Source of the DNA: Solimonas_A sp052035235
Lineage (GTDB): Bacteria; Pseudomonadota; Gammaproteobacteria; Nevskiales; Nevskiaceae
Reading direction: 5' to 3'
Length of the DNA: 64,000 nt
Assembly: GCA_052035235.1 (NCBI GenBank)
Contig: JBPOHT010000062.1
Location: forward strand, 62,001-126,000
A program made the position numbers and the translations under genes. The notes beneath the pieces are model-generated. The model was given only the letters and a program-made list of their open reading frames with translations. It searched no databases and was not told the origin of the DNA. Positions 49,699-57,353 of this stretch are shown one piece after another. How positions within the stretch are numbered: the stretch's first letter is position 1; the number at the start of each line of letters is the position of its first letter.

Positions 49699-51146
49699 GC
49701 AGCCCACTCCGCGATCACGTCGGCGGTGTACGCGCCCAGCGCAGGTGCTACGCCGCGGGCCGTGCGTGCACGCGGCGGGCGTGCTCCGCCATCGGCCGCT
49801 GCCCGCTCGGTCCATTCATGCTGGCGGACTCGCAGCGCGTCATCGCCGGCCGGCAGATCGAACTGCAGGCAGTGGCGCACCACGTCGCGCAATGCCAGTG
49901 ATACCAACATGCCACCGCCTGCCTGCCAGCCCGCCCAGGCGGCCAGCGCAGCGTGCAGGCCGGTCAGCGGATCGGCGATGGCGTCGCCGACGATCAGGGC
50001 CTGGCCGGTGGCGCGATGCAGCGTGTCGCTGAGCCCGGCCGCGACGGCGGCGTCGTCGCCGTAGGCGATCCACTGTTCCTGTGGCTCACCACGGCCGTAG
50101 CCGCTGAGGCTGATCCAGGTCAGGCGATGCTCACGCGCCAGGGCCTCGGCGTCGAAACCCATCTGCCGCAGCGCGCGCGGGCGCGAGGCTTCGATGACGA
50201 TGTCGGCAGCAGCGATCAGGCGGCGCAACTGCGCCCGGCCCTCGTCGCTGCGCAGATCCAGCGCGACGCTGCGCTTGCCGGCGTTCATCAGGTCAAAGAA
50301 AGCCGGCGGACCGTTGCGCGCACCGTCCGGGCGCTGCGTGCTTTCCAGCTTCACCACGTCGGCGCCGAGCCGGTGCAGCAGTTGCCCACAGAGCGGGCCG
50401 GCCCAGAGCGAAGACAGGTCGAGGACGCGTGGACGCTGGTCTCCTCTCTCCCGCTTGCGGGAGAGAGGCCGGAAGAGAGGGCTTCTGTAAAACTGGCTTG
50501 ATGTCATCCAGTTAGGCTCTACAGAAACCCTCTCGGCAACTGCTCCATGCGTTGCCCTACCTCGGGCATCCATGCCCTCGTCCCCTGCCCCTCTCCCGCA
50601 AGCGGGCGAGGGGTTCATTCCTGCATCAGCCAGCGCCAATCCCAGCAGGCGCCCCTGTTCGATCATTGACTCCAGGGGACGCGCCCTAACTGCAACTGAA
50701 ATAGCATCCCAGTCGGCGTTGACCTCGCCTTCCAGCCACGCCGGCAGCAAATCCCAGTCGTCGTCCCGCGCAAGGTTCAGCGCAAACCAGCCATCCGCGG
50801 CCTGGAGCAGCCGGCAGGCACCACCGGGAGAAACGGCACCGCCCCGCTGGTGGCCGGCGATGGCCGCCCGTTCGCCCAGCAGTGCCGCGCCGTCGATACC
50901 CTCCAGGGCGCCCACGGGCCCCAGCGCCGCCAGGGCGGCCAACGCGCCATCGGCGCAGGCGGCCAGCGGCGCGGGAAACATCAGGGGGGACTCGGGGGTG
51001 CCGGTCAGGGCCATCAGGCCGCTGCGCGACCAGCGCAGGGCGGGATGCTCCATCGGCAGGGCGAGCGGTGCCTCGGCCTGCCGGCCCAGTGAGGCCAGCA
51101 GGCGTTCGGCATAGGCCTGTGCAATGGAGTCTTCGCGCTCGGACAT
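49692..51146 (-). CDS. CaiB/BaiF (class III) CoA transferase with an in-frame repeat insertion
   Basis: CoA-transfer or racemase-type enzyme. The class III core begins RVLDLSSLWAGPLCGQLLHRLGADVVKLEST and continues NAGKRSVALDLRSDEG and IVIEASRPRALRQMG. An N-terminal domain (about 1-175) precedes it, as in a subgroup found in actinobacteria. Residues about 177-237 do not look like protein: they are the translation of a 183-base repeat element (50436-50618) sitting exactly between the two domains. The frame stays open and the insert is a multiple of three. It overlaps the amidohydrolase start by 7 bases. Activity is uncertain. Confidence 0.85.
   Translation of the reverse strand: MSEREDSIAQAYAERLLASLGRQAEAPLALPMEHPALRWSRSGLMALTGTPESPLMFPAPLAACADGALAALAALGPVGALEGIDGAALLGERAAIAGHQRGGAVSPGGACRLLQAADGWFALNLARDDDWDLLPAWLEGEVNADWDAISVAVRARPLESMIEQGRLLGLALADAGMNPSPACGRGAGDEGMDARGRATHGAVAERVSVEPNWMTSSQFYRSPLFRPLSRKRERGDQRPRVLDLSSLWAGPLCGQLLHRLGADVVKLESTQRPDGARNGPPAFFDLMNAGKRSVALDLRSDEGRAQLRRLIAAADIVIEASRPRALRQMGFDAEALAREHRLTWISLSGYGRGEPQEQWIAYGDDAAVAAGLSDTLHRATGQALIVGDAIADPLTGLHAALAAWAGWQAGGGMLVSLALRDVVRHCLQFDLPAGDDALRVRQHEWTERAAADGGARPPRARTARGVAPALGAYTADVIAEWAAC
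50436..50618. repeat. composite hairpin repeat inserted in the CoA-transferase gene
   Basis: Two GC hairpins bound the insert: CCTCTCTCCCGC-tt-GCGGGAGAGAGG (50443-50468) and CCCCTCTCCCGC-aa-GCGGGCGAGGGG (50588-50613). Between them TTCTGTA...AACTGG pairs with CCAGTT...TACAGAA (50483-50526). The 183 bases equal 61 codons. TACAGAAACCCTCTC and the second hairpin recur at 33447-33492. Confidence 0.8.
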
Positions 51147-51197
51147 AGGCGCGCAGTACAGCAGACGCGGCGCGACGGCGCTACGCGCGCGGACGAC

Positions 51198-51653
51198 TCA
51201 GGCGGCCTTGCGCTGCCTGGCCAGGTCCTCGGCGCGCTTCTGCAGGGCGGCGGTCATGCCGGCGAAGCCGGCCTGCAGCTTGCTGCCCAGCAGGCCCACC
51301 ACGACCGGGTGCAGCCAGCCCTTGAGGTGGAAGTAGGAGCGGTAGCGCGTGCGACCGGGGCCGATGGCCTCGACGTCGTGGGAGCGCTGGCTCGACAGCG
51401 TGTTCAGCGGTACCGCCTTCATCTGGTAGGCGAAGCGCTTGCCGGGGATGAACTCGGTGACCCACTCGCGCTGGGCCTGCGGCTTGGCCATCAGCTTGAC
51501 CTGCATGTCGATGGCATCGCCCGGCTTGAACGAGGTCTGCATCTGCACCTGGAAGGGGTTCCATTCCGGGTAGCGCGCAAGGTCGGTGATCACTTCCCAC
51601 ACCACGTCGGCGGGCGCGGCGATCTCGACGGTCTTTTCGATCACGAAGGGCAT
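51198..51653 (-). CDS. SRPBCC family protein
   Basis: START/Bet v1-like hydrophobic-pocket protein of 151 residues from ATG 51653. The start MPFVIEKTVEIAAPADVVWEVITDLARYPEWNPF is the SRPBCC/polyketide-cyclase signature. The C-terminus FHLKGWLHPVVVGLLGSKLQAGFAGM is a long helix closing the pocket. It lies 10 bp after the acyl-CoA synthetase gene. Such proteins bind lipids, sterols or aromatics, so a carrier or isomerase-like role in the pathway is plausible but not shown. Confidence 0.87.
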   Translation of the reverse strand: MPFVIEKTVEIAAPADVVWEVITDLARYPEWNPFQVQMQTSFKPGDAIDMQVKLMAKPQAQREWVTEFIPGKRFAYQMKAVPLNTLSSQRSHDVEAIGPGRTRYRSYFHLKGWLHPVVVGLLGSKLQAGFAGMTAALQKRAEDLARQRKAA

Positions 51654-51663
51654 GTTGGCGTCC

Positions 51664-53154
51664 TCAGACGAATTCCTGGCGGATGATGCGGCGCAGGACC
51701 TTGCCCAGTTCGTTGTAGGGCAATGCGTCCTTGAACACGATGGCCTGCGGCACGCGCGAGGAGCGCAGCTTGCCGCGCACCAGTTCCTGCAGTTCGGCGA
51801 CCGAGGCGCTGGCGCCGGACTTGAGCACGACCGCGGCAGCCACGCCCTCGCCCCACTGCTCGTCGGGCATGGCGACCACGGCGACGTCGGCCACGGCCGG
51901 GTGGCCGAGCAGCACGTCCTCGATCTCGCCCGGGGAGATGTTCTCGCCACCGCGGACGATCACGTCGTCCGCGCGGCCGTCGAGGAACAGATAACCCTCG
52001 GCGTCGAGGTAGCCGCGGTCCTTGGTGGGGAACCAGCCGTCGGCATCGAGCTGGCTGCCCAGCGACAGGTATTCACCCGAGACCTGCGGGCCGCGCACGA
52101 ACACCAGGCCGGCTTCCTCGGGGCCCAGCACCTTGCCGGAGTCGTCGCGGATCTCGATCTCGACGGCGCCGGGCTTGCCCACCGAGGCCAGGCGGCGCTG
52201 CACGGCGGGATCGCTGCTGGCGGCGGCGGCGCGATGGTCGTCCGGGCCCAGCACGGCGATGGTGGAGCTGGTCTCGGTCAGGCCGTAGGCGTTGGTGAAA
52301 TCCACCGTGGGGAACAACTGCATGGCCTTGGCGATGGTGGACAGCGGCATCTTGCCGCCGCCGTAGGCCAGCGCCCGCAGGGCCGGAAGCTGCGGCGGCG
52401 AGCCGGCTTCGACGAGGTGGTCGACGATACGCTGCAGCATCGTGGGCACCAGGAAGGCGTTGCTGACGCTGTTCTCGCGGCAGGCGTCGAGCCAGGCGGC
52501 AGCCTCGAAGTTCTCCATCTGCACCATGCGGCGGCAGGCATAGGTGGAGCTGAGTACCGCCGAGATGCCGGCGATGTGGTACGGCGGCACGGTGACGACG
52601 ATGGCGTCGTCCTCTTCCGCCGCGGCGAACTCCACGGTGCCGACGATGTAGGACATCAGGTTCTCGTGGCGCAGGATCGCGGCCTTGGGCTCGCCGGTGG
52701 TGCCGCTGGTGAACAGCTGCACGGCGATGGCGCGCGGGTCCTCGTCCGGCTGCGGCAGTTCATCGCCGCCTTCCGGCAGGCTCAGGAACTCGGCGCGGTC
52801 GATCACCTGGATGTCGGCACGCTTCTCGAGCTTGCCGCTGAAATCGGCGCTGGTGACCAGCACGGCCGGCGCGACGCGCGCCAGCAGCTTGTTGATTTCG
52901 ACCGGGGTCAGGCGGTAGTTGAGCGGCACATAGGGGATGCCGGCGTAGGCGGCCCCGAACAGGGCGACCGGAGCGGCCGGGCTGTTCACGTCCAGCAGGG
53001 CCACGTAGGCGGCGCCGCTGGCCTTGAAGCGGCGCGCGGCCCGGTAGGCGGCCTCGCGCAGCTCCGCATAGGTGTAGCGCTGGCCGCCGGAGACGACGCC
53101 GATGCGGTCGCCGAAGGCTTCGGCGGCCATGTCCAGAATGGTTGAAATGTTCAT
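51664..53154 (-). CDS. AMP-dependent acyl-CoA synthetase/ligase
   Basis: Activates a carboxylic acid to its CoA thioester through an acyl-adenylate. The P-loop FTSGTTGEPKAAILRH, YGLTETSS, and the C-domain hinge DRGYLDAEGYLFLDGRADDVIVRGGENISPGEIE are all present; YNELGKVLRR supplies the catalytic lysine. 496 residues is typical. The enzyme probably starts degradation of the pathway substrate or a side-chain acid. It is translated just before the SRPBCC protein. Confidence 0.95.
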   Translation of the reverse strand: MNISTILDMAAEAFGDRIGVVSGGQRYTYAELREAAYRAARRFKASGAAYVALLDVNSPAAPVALFGAAYAGIPYVPLNYRLTPVEINKLLARVAPAVLVTSADFSGKLEKRADIQVIDRAEFLSLPEGGDELPQPDEDPRAIAVQLFTSGTTGEPKAAILRHENLMSYIVGTVEFAAAEEDDAIVVTVPPYHIAGISAVLSSTYACRRMVQMENFEAAAWLDACRENSVSNAFLVPTMLQRIVDHLVEAGSPPQLPALRALAYGGGKMPLSTIAKAMQLFPTVDFTNAYGLTETSSTIAVLGPDDHRAAAASSDPAVQRRLASVGKPGAVEIEIRDDSGKVLGPEEAGLVFVRGPQVSGEYLSLGSQLDADGWFPTKDRGYLDAEGYLFLDGRADDVIVRGGENISPGEIEDVLLGHPAVADVAVVAMPDEQWGEGVAAAVVLKSGASASVAELQELVRGKLRSSRVPQAIVFKDALPYNELGKVLRRIIRQEFV

Positions 53155-53197
53155 CTGCGAAGCCTGTTAACGATCGAGAGCACCACCCTCACCCCAA

Positions 53198-53221
53198 CCC
53201 TCTCCCGCCAGCGGGAGAGGG
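53198..53221. repeat. CCCTCTCCCGC/GCGGGAGAGGG hairpin
   Basis: Perfect 11-bp stem with a CA loop, in the 81-bp gap between the acyl-CoA synthetase start and the stop of the small cysteine protein. Member of the seven-copy family. Confidence 0.8.
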
Positions 53222-53234
53222 AGTCCAGCGGGCA

Positions 53235-53552
53235 TCAATCGGAGGACGGCAGCTGCTTGGCCTGCTTGATCTCCAGCGCGACGCCGTCAAGCGACAGCGT
53301 GCCCTTGCCACCCTTGGTGCAGAGCAGTTCCAGGGACTCGTCGGCGTTGACGTAGCGCTTGCCGATCAGGGTCTCGCCGGACAGGGCCGGGTCCAGGCTG
53401 CCGCCGGCCGCGGCCGGGGCGGTGGCGCCCACCACGTCGGCGCCGCCGCAGCGCAGCTCGAACTCACCGGCTGGGGCCTTGACCACCATCACCTGGGTGT
53501 CGCAGACCGTGCTCTTGAAGCGAGCGCCTGCCTTGAGTGCCGTCTTTGCCAT
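53235..53552 (-). CDS. small conserved two-cysteine protein of unknown function
   Basis: From ATG 53552 the 105 residues begin MAKTALKAGARFKSTVCDTQVMVVKAP and contain FELRCGGADVV. I recall similar small proteins with a VC...E/Q-VMVV and LRCGGA/PM pattern beside acyl-CoA synthetases in actinobacteria and proteobacteria, but not a defined function. The mid-region is Ala/Gly-rich (an ATAPAAAGG insertion). A third Cys lies in LELLCTKGG. A metal- or CoA-thioester-linked role is conceivable. It sits between the hydrolase and synthetase genes in the same operon. Confidence 0.7.
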   Translation of the reverse strand: MAKTALKAGARFKSTVCDTQVMVVKAPAGEFELRCGGADVVGATAPAAAGGSLDPALSGETLIGKRYVNADESLELLCTKGGKGTLSLDGVALEIKQAKQLPSSD

Positions 53553-53714
53553 CTTTGTCTCCAGCGTCAATCAGTTATAAGCGAATAATAGGGGCCGCCG
53601 CGCGAGGGGCGGCCCGATGGCTGAACTTTAGTCCAGCGGCGGGGAGAGTACCCCGTCCACTTGAGTGAGTCCGGCTTACCACCCTGCCCGCCCCTTGCGG
53701 AGCGGGCGGCAGGC

Positions 53715-54725
53715 TCAGCCGGCGCGCTCGGCCTGGATCTCGACCACGGCGCGAATCCACAGGGACAGGCGCTCGAACAGGCCGTCCCGCGAGGCGAACA
53801 GGAAGTGGCTGTGGCCGGCTTCCTTGAGGATGTGCAGGGTCACGTCGCGCGACTTGTGGAAGGCCGCGGGAATCTGGTGGGTGGGGCCCGCCATATCGCG
53901 CTCGCCCAGGCCCAGGAAGATCGGCACCTCGATCTGCGCCGCCTCGGGGGCCACGTTGCCGGGCAGCATCGACATGAAGGCCGGCACCGGCAGCAGCGGG
54001 CCGCGGGCGGCCTTGATCGCCTCCACCGCTCGCGGGTCGGCGTTGTTGCCGGAGTAGATCGAGTTGGAGCCCGGGTTGGCGCGGATCACCGGGTAGGACT
54101 CCACGAACATCTTCTTGGCCAGGCGCGGCAACTGCGCGCGCACCGCGGCAGGGTCCGCCGCCAGCTCGCGGGCCTCGGGGGGCAGGTACTCCGGCAGGCC
54201 GCGGGTGGAGAAGCCCAGCAGCACGATGCCGGCATGCTGCCGGGCCTGGGCCTGCTGCAGCACGGTCATCATGGCGCCCATGGAGTGGCCCACGCCCAGG
54301 CTCAGCAGGTGCGGCAGGCGCGGGATACCCGGTACCAGGCTGCCCTCGCGCAGGCGCCGCAACACCACGTCGGTGGCCTGGCTGTTGGCGCGGGCCAGCA
54401 GGTCCGCGGTCAGCAGGTAGCCATCCTCGGGGCGGTCGCTGTCGCCCATGCCCAGGTGGTCCATGGTGACGACGATGAAGCCGCGCGCGCTCATCTGCCG
54501 CGCGAAGCTGAAGCTGCTGTCGCCGTCCGAGGGCATCAGGTCGTAGTAGCGGCGATTCATGCCGCCGCCCGGCAGGCAGACCAGCACCACCGGCGGCGAG
54601 CGCAGGCTGCGGAAGTCCGGGGTATGGACGTCCACGGCAATGCGCGCGGACGGCAGGTCGGGCAGCTCGATGCCGGACTCGACGCGCAGCGTAGCGCCGT
54701 ACTCGGAGTGGGAGAGCATGTTCAT
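53715..54725 (-). CDS. alpha/beta hydrolase
   Basis: Serine hydrolase of 336 residues. LPGGGMNRRYYD gives the oxyanion-hole region, GVGHSMGAMM the nucleophile elbow with Ser148, FLGLGERDM a likely acid residue, and KEAGHSHFLFASRD the catalytic His. A helical cap lies between about 150 and 250. Its start codon overlaps the stop of a 49-codon upstream frame (ATGA). In this context it may hydrolyse an ester, lactone or thioester intermediate. Confidence 0.92.
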   Translation of the reverse strand: MNMLSHSEYGATLRVESGIELPDLPSARIAVDVHTPDFRSLRSPPVVLVCLPGGGMNRRYYDLMPSDGDSSFSFARQMSARGFIVVTMDHLGMGDSDRPEDGYLLTADLLARANSQATDVVLRRLREGSLVPGIPRLPHLLSLGVGHSMGAMMTVLQQAQARQHAGIVLLGFSTRGLPEYLPPEARELAADPAAVRAQLPRLAKKMFVESYPVIRANPGSNSIYSGNNADPRAVEAIKAARGPLLPVPAFMSMLPGNVAPEAAQIEVPIFLGLGERDMAGPTHQIPAAFHKSRDVTLHILKEAGHSHFLFASRDGLFERLSLWIRAVVEIQAERAG

Positions 54726-54871
54726 GGCTTCGAGGAATCAGGTTGCGGATGACGTACGGCGCAGGCGCGCAAGGCCGCACGGACCGGCAGCGGTGAGCGC
54801 ATCAGGGCGCTCACCGCCTGCAGCCGTCCTTCCTGGGCCTCCCCCGAGGCAGCCAGTTGGATACGACTCAT
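54722..54871 (-). CDS. predicted 49-residue protein translationally coupled to the hydrolase
   Basis: The frame runs from ATG 54871-54869 to TGA 54724-54722. AGGGAG lies 8 bases upstream, a good ribosome-binding site. The peptide starts MSRIQLAASGEAQEGRLQAV and is Ala/Arg-rich, with no signal or membrane segment. Its stop overlaps the hydrolase start as ATGA. It is too short to judge by codon use; it could be a small protein or a coupling leader for the hydrolase. Confidence 0.4.
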   Translation of the reverse strand: MSRIQLAASGEAQEGRLQAVSALMRSPLPVRAALRACAVRHPQPDSSKP

Positions 54872-54909
54872 CGCACTGCTCCCTGCGGGCTCCCGCCCGC
54901 CCCCAAAGA

Positions 54910-56076
54910 CTAGTCGGCGCTGAGGACCGCTCCCGCCATGCCGGAGGACACCAGCACGTTGGTGACGCTCTTCACCTGGTTGACCGAGGTGCCGCGGATC
55001 TGGCGCACACCCTCGGCCATGCTGTTCATGCCGTGAATATACGCCTCACCCAGCAGGCCGCCATGGGTGTTCGTCGGCAGGATGCCGTCGATGGCCAGCG
55101 CGCCGGACTTGACGAAGTCCTTGCCCTCGCCGAGCTTGCAGAAGCCGAAGCCTTCGAGCTGCAGCAGCACGTGCGGGGTGAAGGCGTCGTAGATCATCGC
55201 CGCCTGCATGTCGCTGGGCTTGAGGCCGGTCATCTCCCACAGGCGCTTGCCCGTGCCCACGGCCTCCGGCATCACGGTGAGGTCCTCGTGGTAGTAGTTG
55301 GAGATCACTTCCACGTTGTACGGGATCGACTGCGTGGCGCCGAGGATGCGCACCGGCTTCTGCTTGAGATCGCGCGCGCGCTCCAGGCTGGTGACCAGGA
55401 TCGCCTGGCCGCCGTCGCTCTCCTGGCAGCAGTCGAGCATGCGCAGCAGCGGCTCCATGATCCACTTGGAAGCCTGGTGGTCTTCCAGCGTGATCGGCTT
55501 TTCGTAGAACCAGGCCTTGGGGTTGGTGGCGGCGTACTTGCGCTGCTGCACCGAGATCAGGCCGAGGTCGCGGTTGGTGACGCCGTACTTGTGCATGTAG
55601 CGCTGCGCCTGCAGCGCGCCCCAGCTGGCCGGGGTCATGGCGCCGAAGGGCACGCACCACAGCAGCGAGCCGGTGCCGTTGCCGGACTGGTAGCTGGTGG
55701 TGTTGGTCGGGTTCTGGCCGAAGCGGTACTGGCTGCGCTCGTTCATGGCGCGCCAGATCAATACGTTGTTGCAGACGCCGGCATTGATCATGGCCATGGC
55801 CTGGAAGATCGTGCCGGCCGCGGCAGCGCCGCCGCCTGGGATACGGGTGGTGTAGGCCAGGTTCTTCACGCCGAGGCAGCGCGCGAGCATCATCTCGTCG
55901 CTGTTGTCGATGGTGAAGGTGATCATGCCGTCGATGTCGTGCGGGCTGATGCCGGCGTCGTCGCAGGCGGCCTTGGCGCACTCGGCGGCCAGCTGCAGCT
56001 CGCTGCGGCCGGAATCCTTGGAAAACTCGGTGGCGCCGATGCCGGCGATGGCGGCTTCGGTGAATTTGCGGGCCAT
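54910..56076 (-). CDS. thiolase-superfamily lipid-transfer protein (Ltp2-like)
   Basis: SCP2-thiolase-type protein of 388 residues, in the group that includes the steroid side-chain aldolase Ltp2. It starts MARKFTEAAIAGIGATEFSKDSGRSE; CDDAGISPHDIDG, PGGGAAAAGTIFQAMAMI, NEPHs-like YDAFTPHVLLQLEGFGFC and LPTNTHGGLLGEAYIHGMN are family blocks. The usual acyl-thiolase nucleophile Cys is not where it is in beta-ketothiolases (TRIPGGG), as expected for Ltp2-type lyases. The DUF35 gene, its typical partner, lies 10 bp upstream. Retro-aldol cleavage of a side-chain hydroxyacyl-CoA is the best inference. Confidence 0.87.
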   Translation of the reverse strand: MARKFTEAAIAGIGATEFSKDSGRSELQLAAECAKAACDDAGISPHDIDGMITFTIDNSDEMMLARCLGVKNLAYTTRIPGGGAAAAGTIFQAMAMINAGVCNNVLIWRAMNERSQYRFGQNPTNTTSYQSGNGTGSLLWCVPFGAMTPASWGALQAQRYMHKYGVTNRDLGLISVQQRKYAATNPKAWFYEKPITLEDHQASKWIMEPLLRMLDCCQESDGGQAILVTSLERARDLKQKPVRILGATQSIPYNVEVISNYYHEDLTVMPEAVGTGKRLWEMTGLKPSDMQAAMIYDAFTPHVLLQLEGFGFCKLGEGKDFVKSGALAIDGILPTNTHGGLLGEAYIHGMNSMAEGVRQIRGTSVNQVKSVTNVLVSSGMAGAVLSAD

Positions 56077-56086
56077 GGGGTCTTCC

Positions 56087-56527
56087 TTACTTCTTGATGG
56101 GCCGGAACACCGGCACCTTGTGGTTGTTCATCGTGGGTTCGAAGGTGACTTCGACCGGCATGTCCTGCACCACTTCGTCATAGCCCACGCCGACGACGTT
56201 GGAGACGAAGCGGATGCCCTCCTCCAGCTCGATCACGGCGATGATCGGGGCTTCCTTGAAACCGAACGGAGGCGGATGGCGGGCAATGGCCCAGGAATGC
56301 ACCGTGCCCTTGCCGGACAGGGGCACTTCCTCGCGCTTGACGCTGAAGCACTTGGGGCACATCGGCCGCGGGGGGAAGCGGAACTCGCCGCAGTCGCCAC
56401 ACTTCTGGCCGAGGAACAGCTCCTTGTCGGCGCCCTCCCAGAAGAACTTGGCGTCGAGCGTGACGATCGGCGGGATACGGGTGGGCTTGGGCGCGGCCGG
56501 GGCCGCAGGTTGTTCTGGCGTGCTCAT
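56087..56527 (-). CDS. DUF35 Zn-ribbon OB-fold protein
   Basis: The 146 residues have a Pro/Ala-rich leader, then a rubredoxin-like zinc ribbon with Cys43, Cys46, Cys57 and Cys60 (CGDC and CPKC). An OB-fold follows, with GKGTVHSWAIARHPP and FVSNVVGV. This is the DUF35 fold, which binds acyl-CoA and stabilises Ltp2-type thiolases and dehydratases. It precedes the Ltp2-like gene by 10 bp in the same operon. Confidence 0.92.
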   Translation of the reverse strand: MSTPEQPAAPAAPKPTRIPPIVTLDAKFFWEGADKELFLGQKCGDCGEFRFPPRPMCPKCFSVKREEVPLSGKGTVHSWAIARHPPPFGFKEAPIIAVIELEEGIRFVSNVVGVGYDEVVQDMPVEVTFEPTMNNHKVPVFRPIKK

Positions 56528-56699
56528 AAGTCCCCTCAGGTTTGCAGACGACCTTACAAGGGGGCAAGCCGTGGGGTCCTGCTCCGAATGGATCAGGAAA
56601 TAGGGGTTTCCCCCAACCGTGGCCTTGCAGGAGCCAGATTGTGACCGGAGGAAATCCTGGTGGGACTGGCGGCTTCAGCCTTGCGGAAACGGCGAAGCC

Positions 56700-57353
56700 T
56701 CAGGGCTCCCGCAGCATCGCCAGCACGGTCTGCTGGATGCGGCCCAGGTAGCGCGGGGTGTTGCGCACCTTCTGCTCAAACACGCGCTCGATCGTCAGCC
56801 CGGTCAGGAAGCAGTGGGCAAAGGTCAGGATCTCGCGGGCGCGGGCATCGTCCAGCTTCACGTCGGCGAAGATCTCGCGCAGCGACACCAGCGGGTCGCG
56901 GCTGAAGCGGTCTTCCCAGTTGGGCGGGGCCTCCTCGTGGAAGCCGCGGGTGGCGAGCAGGATCTCCAGCATCGCGAGATAAGCGTCATCCTGGTAGTGC
57001 GCCCACATGGTCTCCAGGAAGTTCTCCACGCGCTGCGGCAGCGGGCCTACCCGCAGGGCCGGCTCGGCCATGCGCTGGGCGAAGCGCTCGTGGGCCAGGT
57101 TCATGACCGCGTCGAGGATCTCTTCCTTGTTGCCGAAGTGATGCTGCGCGGCGCCCCAGGTGATGCCGGCGCGCTCGGCGATGCGGCTGGAGGAGGCATG
57201 CGAATAGCCGCCCTCCTTGATCAGCGAGATCACCGCGGAAATGATCTTCTCGCGGGTGCGCTGGGTCTTCAGCGCCTGCTTGCCGAGCGGCGCGGCCGGT
57301 CCTTCCGGCGGGGCTTTCCGGCGCTTGCTGCCGGCTACTGCGTCACTGCACAT
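56700..57353 (-). CDS. TetR/AcrR family transcriptional regulator
   Basis: Regulator of 217 residues. After a basic leader, REKIISAVISLIKEGGYSHASSSRIAERAGITWGAAQHHFGNKEEIL is the TetR helix-turn-helix. The ligand domain (about 75-217) is helical, with FLTGLTIERVFEQK. Its start codon lies within the last codons of the KstD-like gene (19-base overlap), so it is co-expressed with the genes it probably controls. A repressor sensing a CoA ester or steroid-like molecule is inferred. Confidence 0.9.
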   Translation of the reverse strand: MCSDAVAGSKRRKAPPEGPAAPLGKQALKTQRTREKIISAVISLIKEGGYSHASSSRIAERAGITWGAAQHHFGNKEEILDAVMNLAHERFAQRMAEPALRVGPLPQRVENFLETMWAHYQDDAYLAMLEILLATRGFHEEAPPNWEDRFSRDPLVSLREIFADVKLDDARAREILTFAHCFLTGLTIERVFEQKVRNTPRYLGRIQQTVLAMLREP

